Below, piece after piece: positions 11,101 to 22,700 of a stretch of DNA of 64,000 nucleotides (position 1 is its first letter; every line of letters begins with the position of its first letter). The translations under genes were made by a program, and so were the position numbers. Origin of the DNA: Atherix ibis (Eukaryota > Arthropoda > Insecta > Diptera > Athericidae); contig OY282606.1 in the NCBI GenBank assembly GCA_958298945.1, positions 57,983,920 through 58,047,919 of the forward strand, given 5' to 3'. The notes beneath the pieces were generated by a model, which made no database searches, was not told where the DNA came from, and saw nothing but the letters and a program-made list of their open reading frames with translations.

Positions 11101-12810
11101 TCTAACAAATTGTTCAATCGTACCTATAGCTTCGACCTCACTGAATGCGATGATCATTCGTATATACACGTAGATCTATTATAGCACCACGTTACAGATT
11201 TTAAGAATTAATAGTTTAATACGTAGCCAAATCATAATCCTCATACCATTAAACTTTACTTATGAATATTTACTATATTCGTTTTATAATCAGGCTCAAA
11301 AGTTTTAAATATAAAATAATAATTGTAATCATTTATTCAACTTTGATTAATTAAAAAGTAAATAGAAATGAATGTAGTAGTATTTTTCCAGAAATAAATA
11401 CAAATATTAAATCATTTTTTTTAAACCACAAATTTATTTTTGCGATAAAACAATTCAGCTAGTAATAACAAAATTATTTTTAATTATATATACACATATA
11501 TACGACTGTGTGTATAATTTTATAAAAGTTTTATTTAGTTATTTTATTCCAATTCAATAATAAAATCTTTAGACTTTTTTACAACATATCATTTAATAAA
11601 ATAAATATAGTACAAAAACTATTTTATTTTTTCTACGAATCTTATTCTTGTATAAAATGTGAAGGTATTTTTTCTTAAATACTATTTCTTATTTTCAGAA
11701 TTACCATAACTTAATTGTAAATTATTTTATTAAACTATCATGTCAATTTAACAAATTAAAATCAGTAATTTTGATCACCTTGCTTGAATTTGGATTTTCA
11801 TGTTATTGTAAGATAATAAAAAGTTATTGAGATTATTTTATTTTTTCAGAAATTATTTAAATTAACTATCTGGAACTTGAATAAGGAAAACATTGACTAT
11901 ACTGATAATTAACGTGAATAACGGAGAAAAAATATTTATTTTCATTCAATTTTGCACTTAAATTTAGTGGTCAATTTACTTCAGTTGTTTCGTTACCTTG
12001 GACCAGGTCAAAATCAATGTTGATACTTTTTTCGTTATTCAATAAATTTATTTCGAAATTAATTTTAATATAAAATAACCTTTATTATTTAAGTTGCTCT
12101 CACTTAGAGTCAAATGTATCTATAGTATTCGATTATAATTGACGTACTTTAAAAACTTTCTTGAATTCTGGAAAAAAAGTTGATTCGAGGTTATAATCTG
12201 GTTAGTTCGGTTAGGTCAGTTCTCTCTTGTAACAATTATAATTCTTGAGTTAACAATACCAAAAAGTCAATAACAAATATTCTTTTTTTTTATTGTCGTA
12301 TTAAACACTCAAGAATAAGTAAATTATAATATATTTTTTCCAATGTGAATAAATCTAGGAGTTTATTCTGAAAAAAATATCAATTAGTTGGGGCGCAAAA
12401 TATAACGCCTATAGCCGATTTTTGAACTTAGAGTGATGGATCTGTCCTGTACTACACAATTATCCCTATTTCCGAATCGTTTAATTGTAAGAATATTAAA
12501 TTGATGTTTTTTAATTGCAAACCATTTATTTATTCATACAAAATCTATTTCAAAGCTTTTCAAATGTTCATTCTGAAAATTATTGTTTAAATCCATTTTT
12601 TGGCATGCTTATCTATGAAATTTTCATTACTTTTGTGAAACTTATTTAATGGTTCTAAATATTAGAAATATAATCTATCAGAGATTATTCAACTAACATA
12701 AAGAGAGATATAACACATGGAAAAATGTTTTATAAAATACTTTAAGAAGAGTGAGGGAGTTATCAATAATACTTAATTATATTAATTGTAAGACTATTTT
12801 GAAAATTTTA
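11101..12810. other. AT-rich DNA without a recognised gene
   Basis: About 1.7 kb of AT-rich sequence without long open frames, transposon motifs or tandem repeats that I can recognise. Confidence 0.65.
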
Positions 12811-13362
12811 TGTTTAAAGATCACTTACGCAGTCCCTCGTTTGGTGGTCTAAGCAATCATCACTTACACAGCCCTCGTTTGGTAGTCTAAGGTTGAACAG
12901 GATACTGCCAAAGTGACCCTTCTTAAGGTTCAAAGACTGATTTGCTTGGGTATTGCAAGTGCTCTAAGAATATGCACCACCACGCTGTTGAGGCTCTTTT
13001 AGACCTGCTATCCAAACCTTTAAACCAGGTGACCCGATTAGTCACCTTAAGGTTGTATCGGATCTAAATAAAATCCATGAAGCTAACTATCTCTCAGACG
13101 CTACGCCAAGGAAACCTAATTTAAATCAGCCCGCCAAAGTGGTTCTTACGTCTAATTTGGGGAGAGGGAGGACCATCACTTAAGGGAGGGGCTCCTGTCT
13201 TTTACACAGACGGATTTAAATTAGACGAGAGTGTTGGGGTGGGAGTAATCGGACCTTATTAGCGTCTATCTAAGACCCTTTGTAAATCCTCATCCATTTT
13301 TCAGGCAAAAATACATGCCATAGAACTTTGTGCTAGAAAGTGTATCAATAAGGAACCTTGAA

Positions 13363-13415
13363 GATATCTGAAATTAGCTTGGATTGATGTTCAATCCAAG
13401 CTAATTTGAGATATC
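13363..13415. repeat. Hairpin in RNase H relic
   Basis: Inverted repeat with 25-nt arms (13363-13387 and 13391-13415), one mismatch and a 3-nt spacer (TGT). The left arm is ordinary RNase H coding sequence, so the right arm looks like an inverted copy made locally. Confidence 0.85.
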
Positions 13416-13430
13416 CTTATGGATATCTCA

Positions 13431-13486
13431 AATGTAACGTTGATGTAGGTGACTGATCAATGTAACGTTGATGTAGGTGACTGATC
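13431..13486. repeat. 28-bp perfect tandem duplication
   Basis: Two identical 28-bp units beginning AATGTAACGTTGATGTAGG, directly downstream of the hairpin at 13363-13415 and within the RNase H region of the LINE relic. Confidence 0.9.
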
Positions 13487-14188
13487 ATAAGGATATTAAG
13501 GGTAACGAACTAGCAGATAAACGTACCAAAAATGCATTTATTGGACCAAAACTATTCTGTGGCAATCCAAAGAGCCATCTGGGATCAATTTTTGATTCCT
13601 GCGAATGCGAGGTCAAAACTACACACTGGGCATGAATCACTATAAAATTCATCGCTTTTTCTAAAAATAGGGGGTTGGAGATCCTGAAACTCAACAAGCC
13701 AGATCTAAAGCTACTCACCGGACTATTTACTGAGCATTGTGTATTGTAACATACCAGTTAAAAAGATGGGTAAATCTCGGCATCTTGCTACCTGCCAATA
13801 TGATATTAAGATTTGCTAAAGGCCTCAATATCACTATTATTTCAGTTACGCTTACTCACCACAAAAGACCTCACTGGTCGAGGTGGCTTAAGACTATCGC
13901 CTCTTGCTATCCTCTATATACTCGTATTATTATTATTCGTTTTTGTTTAAACTTTGTGCGTATAAGTGAGATGATTTCATAAAACGAATTAAGAATTTGG
14001 AAAAGAGATTGTTGGATTGATAAATTCCGAAATAGACTTAATTTTATATGAACTAATAGAAGGGTAAACTAACTAGTCAAGCAAAATATGTTGAAGGCCA
14101 CAAAAAAGAAAAATTAATTTTGAATACTACGAGTATTACTTGTATATATTCTGAAGAATTTATGCCATTTAAACGAAAATAATCGATA

Positions 14189-15466
14189 TACGTGTATTAG
14201 TAGGAATATTAATTATTTCTCTTAATAACATATATAGATGGCGTGATTGAGCGTATTAAGTTACCATGGACATGCCATACTTTTTTTTATGAGTTTGACA
14301 TCTGTCAACATTAATTAGTGCACATTGTCAGCAACTTCGTACAAAAACATACTTTTTCCTTTGATAATCATGTCTAGTTTTGTGCTAGAAAAAGAGCATA
14401 TGCGGGAAGCTCTGCTTTTCTGCTTCAATTTGAAGAAATCGGCTCCCGCAATGAATGTTTATGGAGGCCTATGATGACAGTGCTTTATCGGAAACAACGT
14501 GCCGAGATTGGTTTCGTCGTTTCAAAGACGGCAATTTTGACTTGTGGGACAAGAAGGGTGAAAATCGGCCTGGAAGGTTGAGGACCATCAATTGCAGGCT
14601 CTTTTGGACGAAGACGATACCCAATCGCAAAAAATGCTCACGGAGCAATTGGGTGCTACTCAACCAGCCATTTCCATGCGTCTGTGTACCATGGGGAAGA
14701 TTGAAAAGATCGGAAAATGGGTGCCGCATGAATTGAAAGATAGGCAGATGGAGCGACGCCAAAACACATACAAAATCTTGCTCGCCAGACAAAAAAGAAA
14801 GTCGTACCTGCAACGGATTGTGACAGGCTATGAAAAGTGGATATATTGCGAGAATCCTAAACGCAAGAAATCGTGGGTTCATCCCGGCCAACCATCAACA
14901 TCTTCCCCAAGACCAAATCGCTTCGGACGAAAGACGATGCTGTGAGTTTGGTGGGATCAGCAGGGTATCGTCTACTATGAGATGTTGAAACCTGGTGAAA
15001 CTGTCAATGCCCACCGCTACCACCAACAACTGATCAAATTGCACCGTGATCTGCGTGATAAAAGGACGGATTATCAACAAAGACATGACAAGCTGATTTT
15101 CCTCCACGACAACGCACCAGCGCACACGTCAAAAATGGTCCGAAACTCAACTGGGAGGTGGAGACACTCAACTGGGAGGTGCTACCCCACCCCGCTTATT
15201 CACCAGACCTGGCCGCTTCCGACTACCACCTGTTTTCGTCGATGGGCCATACACCTGTTTTCGTCGAAGACGTCCGAAAATGGCTTGATGAGTGGTTTGC
15301 TTCGAAAGAGAAGGAATTCTTTTGGCGTGGTATTCACAAATTGCCCGAGAGGTGGGAAAAATACCTAGCTAGCGAGGGCAAGTACTTTGAATAAATTTGT
15401 TTTTGCTTTCTATGAAAAAACAAGCGTTTTTTTAACAAAAAACAGCGGATTTAAGCTTATACACCT
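14189..15466 (+). mobile_element. Mos1-like mariner element (approximate ends)
   Basis: The right end is well supported, because the same 3' sequence (TTTAAGCTTATACACC) recurs as an isolated fragment at 47806-47886. The left end is inferred from TACGTGTATTAGTAGGAATAT at 14189, which resembles a Mos1-type terminus in position and pattern but is degenerate. No intact TA duplication is seen. Confidence 0.5.
14370..15394 (+). pseudogene. Mos1-like mariner transposase, defective
   Basis: Remains of a DD34D mariner transposase of the mauritiana (Mos1) lineage, about 341 codons from an ATG at 14370 to TAA at 15392; the family norm is about 345. The N-terminal HTH region, the linker motif WVPHELKD (14720), LHDNAPAHTS (second Asp, about 15105) and YSPDLAASDYHLF (third Asp, about 15215) are visible. 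Defects: the first catalytic Asp of TGDEKW is Tyr (TAT, 14829-14831); frames change near 14450 and 14585; TGA stops the chain after TML at 14942; short duplications of CTCAACTGGGAGGTG (15146-15181) and ACCTGTTTTCGTCGA (15229-15267) shift the frame. The 3' end ends in an ATACACC-type terminus near 15466. A degenerate left terminus may lie at 14189. Confidence 0.9.
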
Positions 15467-15560
15467 TTTCGACAGGTAAAGTTTTTAATTTCAATTTTAA
15501 TTTCAAAGTTACTAAGCCTATTCAACAATACTCAACCTAAACTTATTTATAAATTATGCA

Positions 15561-16260
15561 GTGTACTAGAAAAGTAATTCTGTGAACTTTCCTGCGAGAT
15601 AGCACTTGAAGGTTAGTTAGGCAACTACGCAATCCTATAGACCGTGGGTTGTGTTTTTATTGAACATTAATAAATGGAACAGATAAATTTTAAGCAATAA
15701 TGTGACATCAAATTTTGTGTTAAGCTTATTGAATCCGGGAGTATAATTTACAGAAAGTTCCAATGACTATATGGTCATTTATTATCAACTGCACGTGTTT
15801 TTCGATGGCATAAGGCATTTTCGGAGCGCCAAGAAGTAGCAGAAAACAAACCTCACTCATGAACGCCTTCAACATGAAAAACTAATGAAAACGTGAAACG
15901 AATGAGGACTCTTATGGAGATTAGACAGTTGATTACCATTGATGCTGATGTATAGTATGCTAAATTCTTAACGAAAGAGTTTTGCGCTCTATATAGGACA
16001 TTGCAGATGCTTGGATGCTCCACCATCACACAGCTCTCTCCAAAAGTGAGTTTTTATAGGAAAAATCGATTCATTTGGTTCTAGTCTTTGATTCCGTATG
16101 ATATTTTTTTTTTATTTCTCAAGATTAAACACCAATTGAAAGGTTATTATCTTATAACATATCGATCACATCCAAACCAGTATAACCGAGCAACTAAAGG
16201 CGATTATAATTAAATCTTACAGCACTACTACGAAAAGTGGCAACAACGCTTTCGCCGATG
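15561..16260 (+). pseudogene. Mariner relic, N-terminal part (family C)
   Basis: Plus-strand mariner relic. Its first bases, GTGTACTAGAAAAGTAATTC, resemble the outer ends of two other relics (minus strand near 56200; plus strand near 63388). This suggests a shared terminus. Coding remains include WHKAFSERQEVAENKP and TNENVKRMRTLM...QLITI, the linker between the two helix-turn-helix units ('GRPSTSKT.ENV..V..L....R.LTI'). Past 16100 the similarity fades; a stretch near 16180 (GTATAACCGAGCAACTAA) resembles 63880. No catalytic region is left. Confidence 0.6.
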
Positions 16261-16281
16261 TAAAGCTGCCCACCGAAACGA

Positions 16282-17449
16282 TTGGGCGTAAGGGAAAGTT
16301 CCGTCGTTTTTGAACACTTGCGCTTGTATGCGTTGTCGATTCTTAGCGAGAATTCTGATTCGACTGAAATCGATTTAAACCGTTATATTACTGTATGATT
16401 GATGATTTATACACATTTATTTTGTATTTTTGTCAGTTTTTTAAACTTGTAAAACAGTCAATATGTGTGAAGAAAAAGTGCACTTAAGACATTGTATGTT
16501 GTATGAGTTCCAAAAAGGGAACAACGCGATTGAGGCAAAAAATATTTGTGTGGCGTGTTGGAAGAAGATGCAGTAATAGCTCGAACATACCAGAAATGGT
16601 TTGCGAAATTTCGTTCAGATGATTTTTCTTTGAAAGATGAACCCAGATGAGGAAGGCCATCAGATGACAATGACGAAGTGCTACGCAGTATGATCAGGAC
16701 AAATTCAACGTTAAATTCCACAGAAATGGCTTTCAAGCTTGGAATTCATCAGACTACTGCTTTATAGAACATTACAACGCTTGGTTTTATGTCCAAAGTC
16801 TCTTTTTGGGTGTCACACGAATTAAGCGAAACATTTTAATGGATCGAATTTCAATATGTTCTTCAAATTTTGCTCGTCACAAAAGGGAACCGTTTTTGGA
16901 CCGCTTGGTGACTGGTGATGAAAAGTGATAAGAAAAAGGGCATATATTTACAAAGGGGAGACACCACCGACCACATCCAAAGCTGGCGTGCGTCAAAAGA
17001 AAGTTATGTTGTGTTATTGGTGGGATCGGAGGGGTATTTTCTACTATTAGTTGCTGAAAGAAAATTATACGATCGATGCTGATCGTTACTGTTCGCAACT
17101 TGATGTTTTGAATAAAGAAATTCAACATAAACGTCTATATTTGGCCAACTTGCAGAGTTGGGTTGGGAAACTCTACCTTAGCCAGCCCATTCTCCAGATA
17201 TCCGCTGCAAAATATTTTTGATGGAAATGAATATATAAGTTATGAGGGTGTCCAAATGGTAGTGGAAGAGTACTTTGCGTCCAAAAACGAGGACTTCTAT
17301 TCCAGGGGGTTGGATAAGCTACCAGAACGCTGGCAGACAGTTGTAACTAATAAAGGAAATTATATTTTGGATTAATTTTTGCATTAAAAGTGCAAAAAAA
17401 TTTAGTTTTTTCTTTAGAAAAAAACGGCAGAACTTTCCCTTACACCCAA
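16282..17449 (+). mobile_element. Mariner with terminal inverted repeats (mellifera-like)
   Basis: Complete-length but dead mariner of about 1.17 kb. The terminal inverted repeats are clear: TTGGGCGTAAGGGAAAGTTC at 16282-16301 and its counterpart at 17430-17449, extending inward about 30 bp to a GTTTTT run, with three mismatches. TA follows the right end (17450-17451); the left flank reads GA, so the target duplication is degraded on that side. It lies directly between a family C relic and AT-rich DNA. Confidence 0.85.
16463..17375 (+). pseudogene. Mariner transposase, defective (mellifera-like)
   Basis: Transposase remains from an ATG at 16463 to TAA at 17375, about 915 nt, which is about 120 nt shorter than usual. 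The N-terminal part reads YEFQKGNNAIEAKNICGV and YQKWFAKFRSDDFSLKDEPR, typical of mellifera-type elements, but an in-frame stop follows. The first catalytic motif is present as TGDEK, with the following Trp replaced by TGA (about 16927). The region of the second Asp is deleted or scrambled. The C-terminal 40 codons (VEEYFASKNEDFYSRGLDKL, then PERWQ) are intact. The subfamily call rests on memory of family motifs. Confidence 0.85.
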
Positions 17450-17451
17450 TA

Positions 17452-18022
17452 CTTTGAAGAGGTCAATGTTGATGTACACAAATAAAATCAAAAAAACAAT
17501 CGCATTTTTTGTTGGCCCACCTCGTACTATATCAAAAAAAGAGTCCTCTTTTTACCTATCTCATTATCTCTAAAATTTCCCAAAACAATTTTTTAGAAAA
17601 CTGTAGCGATAACTGATTTATCAAAATATTGCGGTTCATCACTATCCTTAAGCGAGAAATTTGAATACCCTAAGAGGGCGTTAATATATTATTTATTGTC
17701 ATATGGTGTTGGTACACACATGCTATGTTCTATGAATGACGAATGAATGACTTTGGCCTAAGTATGCTTAAACCAAGGGATTCCAATTTTAAAACATTTC
17801 ACAACCAATAATAATAATAATTAGTGATAAAAATAAATTTAATCGCAATATTATAGAATACATAACTTATACCATATGTGCTTATTGTATAAATTTTTGA
17901 AAAATATATTTTTGCTATTGCTAACTTACAAATATAATTAACCAACATCTGGTTTTCAATTTAAAATTGCTGTAACAATTACATGAATTATTGTATTTAT
18001 TGTGTGCAATATAATATTTTCC
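17452..18022. other. AT-rich spacer
   Basis: About 570 bp between a mariner and a solo LTR. I see nothing recognisable. Confidence 0.6.
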
Positions 18023-18026
18023 ATAT

Positions 18027-18503
18027 TGTTACGACCTAACATGACTCCGGTGTGTTTTAGAGGATTTTAGGCAATCGGCTCTAGAGAGCTCCAGAGTATT
18101 CCAGAAAGTAAGATTCCGGAATGTTCTAGAAGCACGCCAGAGTAGTATAAATACGAGCACTACTTGCCTGCAAGTAAGTTTTATCTGATTGAGGAACGAC
18201 TGGTTAAATTCAGGAAGTATTAGAGCGAATGATGAAAAAAGGTCGGGAATTGAGTTAGAACAGCGATTTGTAATTCGGGAATTAGTGGAGGGAACGACGA
18301 ATAAAGTCGAAAAGTGTAAACGAGTTGGACTGATCAGTGGATTAAGAAAAATTCTTACTGAAAATTTCTACTGAGAGTTTCTACTGAAAATTCATAATAA
18401 AAATTTCTACTATTTAACTAAGCTTCGACCGTCCTAATACAATTTAGTCAAAAAAGGAAATCCTAGATAAACAAAAAAACAGAATCTACGTAAGATCGTA
18501 ACA
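18027..18503 (+). mobile_element. Solo LTR of an LTR retrotransposon
   Basis: A 477-bp block starts TGTTACGA and ends TCGTAACA, so it has TG...CA ends and an 8-bp terminal inverted repeat. It is flanked on both sides by ATAT (18023-18026 and 18504-18507), a 4-bp target duplication as in Ty3/gypsy elements. It contains TATAAATA at 18146-18153 and an AATAAA at about 18395, in the order expected for plus-strand orientation. A short internal array of TTTCTACTGAAAA-like units lies at 18348-18415. No internal coding region adjoins, so it is most likely the product of LTR-LTR recombination. I cannot tell whether it belongs to the gypsy relic at 26656. Confidence 0.85.
18146..18153 (+). promoter_or_regulatory. 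TATA box in solo LTR
   Basis: TATAAATA about 120 bp into the LTR, followed by a plausible transcription start region. It supports the plus-strand orientation. Confidence 0.5.
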
Positions 18504-18722
18504 ATATAATAATTTTATTGTTGACAAATTTTATATTTCAAAGACAGTATTTCTAAACTGTGTGTTTCCATTACCAAATGAGCTTTTTTGTGAACCACAT
18601 CGTTGTTACTAAATATCTTTTTTAAGTCTTTCTACTACTTATTCAGATGAAAAACTATTCCAATTGATTTGGGCAAAAATAGTATTTGAATAATCGTGAA
18701 ATTCAAATAATCAATTTGTCAG

Positions 18723-18794
18723 AATAAATTGTAAACTTTAGGTCATTTACTCATGAAATGAGATGAGTAAACGATCTAAAGTTTACAATTTATT
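18723..18794. repeat. Short-spacer palindrome, 32-bp arms
   Basis: Arms 18723-18754 and 18763-18794 with two mismatches and an 8-nt spacer, in AT-rich DNA just right of the solo LTR. No transposon terminus or gene is obvious at either side. Confidence 0.9.
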
Positions 18795-18876
18795 TATATG
18801 GTTTGGTATTTTAATGTGGTTGTTAATAAAAATGCTTTCATAAATATAATAATGAATATTTCCCAAAAGTTATGAT

Positions 18877-20182
18877 CTACTACCTTGATCAAAAAGTTAC
18901 CGGAGTTTATTCAGAAAATTAAAAATACAAGTTTATTCATCTAAATCTATATTGTCCCCTTCAAAGTAATCCCCATCGACTTTACCGCACTTATACCAGC
19001 GCTTGATCCAATCCTCGAAACATTTTTTTATATTCGGTTTTCGGTATGTCCATCAGTGCTTCCTGCGATTTTTCCATTACTTCCTCTCGGCTGTTGAAAC
19101 GCGTTCCCCGTAATGGTTTTTTAACTCGATTGAACAGAAAGAAGTCACAGGGAGCTAAATCAGGTGAATTCGGTGGTTGTTGGCTGGTATTTGTTGCATT
19201 TTTCGTCAAAAAATTATGAATAATGATGGCACAGTGCGACGGTGCGTTATCATGGTGCGAAATCTACGAGTTTTCTGCCCACAATTCTGGTCTCTTTCGG
19301 CGAATTGCTTCACGCAAACGTCTCATAACGCCCAAATAATACTCTTTGTTTACTGTCCGGCTTTCTGGCAAAAATTCATGATGCACTACACCGTTGTAAT
19401 CCATGAAAACCGCGAGCATTGCCTTCTTTTTTGACTGAAAACGACGTGGTTTTTTTGGTCTCGGCTCATTTGGTGAACGCCATTCACTTGCCTGATGTCT
19501 GGATTGCGTGTCGTACTCATAAACCTACGTTTCGTTTCCAGTAATGATCCTTTTGATGAATATGGGATCCGAATCAGTCTTTTGCGACATCAACACGATC
19601 TCTTTTTTGCATGAAATTGAGGTCTTTTGGCACCAACTTTGCTGCTACACGACTGAAACCCAAATCATTAACCAAAATGTCCTGGACGGATCCATAAGAA
19701 ATGTTCAAGTCCTCCGCTATCTCTCTGATGGTTAATTTTTGGTTATTGACCAACATTTCTTTTACTTTATTAATGTTTTCGTCGGTTTTCGATGTCGATG
19801 GTTTGCCACTGCGTTCATCATCTTCGATTGACTCACGACCACTTTTGAACTGCTCGTGCCACTGGTTAACGACCGTTTTCTTTAGAGAATCGTTGCCGAA
19901 ACACTTTTCCAACATTTCCAATGTTCGCGCACCATTAAATCCGTTGTTTACGCAAAATTTAGTACAAGTTCGTTGTTGCAAATTTAAATCCATTTCTAAA
20001 ATTGTAAAAAATCGCCAACATACACAGAGATAGATGTACTCTTGGCTACGTAACTTTTGCAAATGTGAAGCTATGATGCTAAGATTTGGAGGGAATATCA
20101 ACAACAGATGTACCAACTTAACAAAAAAAAACAGAACTCAAATCGGAACCAAGGTAGTCCAGGTAGTATATATACAGAATCA
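18877..20182 (-). mobile_element. Reverse-strand mariner, approximate ends
   Basis: The 3' end of the element on the left carries TACTACCTTGATCAAAAAGTT (18877). On the right, CAAGGTAGTA occurs twice (about 20150 and 20174) within a near-duplicate of AGGTAGTATATA..CAGAAT, giving a short inverted match to the left end. It spans a nearly full-length transposase. Confidence 0.55.
18933..19993 (-). pseudogene. Mariner transposase, nearly full length, defective
   Basis: DD34D mariner transposase of about 353 codons, from MDLNLQQRTC (19993) to a stop at 18933-18935 after GDYFEGDNIDLDE. The first open piece (19993-19574) includes WHEQFKSGRESIEDDERSGK, then PSTSKTDENINKV, and the second HTH. HDNAPSHCA and PPNSPDLAPCDFFLF give the second and third Asp, 34 residues apart. 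Defects: a frameshift near 19575; in the first catalytic motif Asp is Asn and the next Trp is TAG (about 19530); a frame change near 19220; and a one-base slip in a T run near 19025. The C terminus is otherwise well kept. The subfamily is uncertain. Confidence 0.9.
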
Positions 20183-20209
20183 AGGTAGTATATACATATA
20201 CAGAATCCA

Positions 20210-20790
20210 TATTTGTTGTTTTATATGATTATCCAGATCGACACCAGCTATGAAAAATGCTAGCGTTATGGATTATATCATAAATAAACGAGTATAAATG
20301 AAATAGAAAAATTTAGTTTTCGTAGAATATATGCGCATTCACAAGATCAAAGTATTGTAACATACACTGACCGACATCGGCCCTGGTAATGAGAACAGGG
20401 AATTTTTTCCATGTTTTTTCTTCAGTTATCAATGATCTTAGATAGAGAAACTTGTTAATTCTCCTATATGGTGGCAGGCTGCCCTGTTCTCATTATTTCT
20501 TCCTGGCGGAGCTTCTTTATTACTCGGGATGCGTAATCAGCTGCCGTACCCTAGTATGTCTGCGATGATATCATTTATCTGATGATGGCCTTCTGGTACA
20601 GTTGTTCACCGATTATTGTCTCCAGTTGCTTCCTTTAATGCAGAAATAAACGACATTAATGCACAATGCTAAAAACAGCAGTCATAACCGCTCACATCTC
20701 TTACAATACGATACAACCGCAACAACAAAATTTACTAACTAAAATACGGATATTAATTAACGAAAAAAAAAATGAGAACGCAGTGGTAAC
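20210..20790. other. Unassigned GC-richer sequence
   Basis: No gene recognised. 20340-20660 is less AT-rich than its surroundings, and its minus strand has short open pieces (for example KEATGDNNR and GHHQINDIIADILGYGS). The sequence right of the next LINE (22011-22640) has a similar texture, so the LINE may have split an older element. I could not identify one. Confidence 0.4.
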
Positions 20791-22010
20791 GGTTACAAAT
20801 GCCTAGCCACAAACAGAAACTTAACCGACTACAACATGAACTTAGAAATCACTATAATGAACGGCATGAAATTTATACAAGATCGATTAGTGACAATATT
20901 TCTTTATGGGAAGCTACTAGACGAATACTCTCGTACAAAAGAACTTCACACCTACTGAAATAAAATGATAAAATGGTAACTGGGCAAAAACAGATAAAGA
21001 AAAAGCCGAAGTATTTGCTTAACATTTGGTAAATACTTTTGCTCCACATGATGATATAGAAAACAAATCGCATACTACTAAAAGCATCGAAGAACTAATG
21101 TTCCTATTCCCTATGAGTCTTCCTCCCAAAAATGTTAAGCCCTCGGAAATTAAATCTACTATTCTGCGCCTTCCCAATAAAAAAGCTCCTAGTTATGATC
21201 TAATAACAGCTCCTATTGTGAAGCAAATTTCCCGAAAAGCTTTAGTTTTAATTACATACATTTTTAATAGTATCCTGTACACAACCTGTTTTCATTTACA
21301 CTAAAAATTTACTGTTATTAAAATGATTTCCAAACCAAATTAACCCATTAATTCTCTTCCTCCTATAGACCTATCAGCCTTTTACCAATTCTTGGTAAAA
21401 TTTTTGAAAAACTTCTATTAAAACGACTCTACCCAATCCTAGTTAATGAAAGAATTATTCCTGATCACCAATTCGGCTTCCGATCTCAACACTACTATCC
21501 CCATCGCGTTGTTGATCACATTACATCTTCTCTTGAGAGTAAAGAGTATTGCCCAGGAGTATTTTTAGATACCTCCTAAGCTTTTGATCGTGTGTGGTAT
21601 ACTGGACTTCTTTGGAAACTCAAGAGCTTCCCTCGTTCACCATAATACCTTATCATAAATTCATATCTCTCCTAACGTTATTTCCAAGTTGTTTTTGAAT
21701 TGAACTTTGGGGTTCAACGAAACGTTCCAGTTGATATCGCGTCCAGCCCTTACAATCCAAGATATTCCGTAAAATTGTTGATACCCACTTTTATGTTCGT
21801 AACAACGTAATACATCGCGACCTAAATGTTGACTTTGTTCAAGACCTATTCATTTCCCGCTATCAAAAATTTCACTCCCGTTTACCCTATCATCATAATC
21901 CACTTGTGAGAGAATTGTCTTCTACTGTCCTCCACGGAAACACTCATCGGATACTTAAGAGACAATGGCCTAAAGATTGTAGTTGCATATAAAATTAAAA
22001 TAAAAAAAAA
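20791..22010 (+). pseudogene. LINE family A relic
   Basis: Plus-strand copy of family A. Recognisable pieces in order: PSEIKSTILRLPNKKAPSYD (about 21145), a YRPISLL-type motif split by a shift near 21365, DHQFGFRSQH (21460), EYCPGVFLDTS with a stop in place of Gln and then AFDRVW (21545), and the C-terminal IHRDLNVDFVQDLFISRY (21800) followed by HRILKRQWPKD. The reverse transcriptase core from GVPQG to YADD is deleted: sequence jumps from about 21700 to the thumb/C-terminal region. A poly-A tail follows at about 21998-22010. Confidence 0.8.
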
Positions 22011-22700
22011 TATGCCATGAAGCACCCATGACCCGTCAGAAGTTGGGCCATAGTGTGGTCTAGTTCTTCATAGCCTCTTCCGTTCCATTTATATGTGTCA
22101 GGAATGAGATGATGTGTCCATCATCATAATATGAGTGCTATCTCGGCACTGTCTCATTACTTTCCTCGTTGCTTATGATGAGCCGATGTTTCTCATTTCC
22201 TTCTGTCGTCGATGATATATTCTGGTTCTTTCATCCGCCAAAAGTTTGATTGATCAGCGTCATGTGAGACATTATAGATTGCTCTCGAGGCTATAATGCG
22301 CTAAGAAGATATACCGTCGTTAACTGACGCTTGCACGTTTTCGCCTCACCATAAGTTCTGTCCGTATTCTGGTTATTCAGTTGGCATTTTCTGCTATTAT
22401 TTTTGTATTTTTTTTCGGTATGAATATCATTATCCTCTTCTCCAGACGGTGTATTTAGTTTTTGCGGAAGAATCGATGATCACACAGATGGAAGTACCAA
22501 TTGCGAAAAAACCGACCGCTAATTAATAAGTTAAGATCTGATATGTTGCTGATTTTCCGGGAATAAAGCTTCTCTGGTATGAGCGTATTATCTTCTGGGC
22601 TATGCCATACCTTTACAATTTCTACACACAATAATATTTATCTTTTTGTGTATGGAACAGATAATTCATTGATCTAACATATCTCACACACTAGTACTAT
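22011..22700. other. Unassigned sequence right of LINE
   Basis: GC-richer than typical spacer, with no open frame above 60 codons and no recognised motif. It could be the other half of an element interrupted by the LINE at 20791-22010. Confidence 0.4.

Larger units (their letters stand above)
12811..13985 (+). pseudogene. LINE relic: RT thumb and RNase H (I/Loa/R1-like group)
   Basis: Plus-strand relic of the 3' part of a LINE that carries RNase H. At 12895-13010 the broken frame reads VTLLKVQRLICLGIASALRI, the segment 'LQRLA.LGITGA.RTTPT' that precedes RNase H in such elements. At 13200-13340 it reads YTDGFKLDESVGVGVI and then AKIHAIELCARKC, matching RNase H motifs (TDGS.....G.G, E-A/I-E). 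At 13490 it reads KDIKGNELADK, the GN..AD motif. The C-terminal segment includes LLTGLFTEHC. Multiple stops and shifts, a 25-bp-arm hairpin (13363-13415) and a 28-bp perfect tandem duplication (13431-13486) break the RNase H region. The exact clade is uncertain. Confidence 0.7.

Noticed and set aside
14469..15125. Minus-strand open frames of 140 and 76 codons
   Set aside because: Antisense to the Mos1-like transposase, which has clear family motifs on the plus strand.
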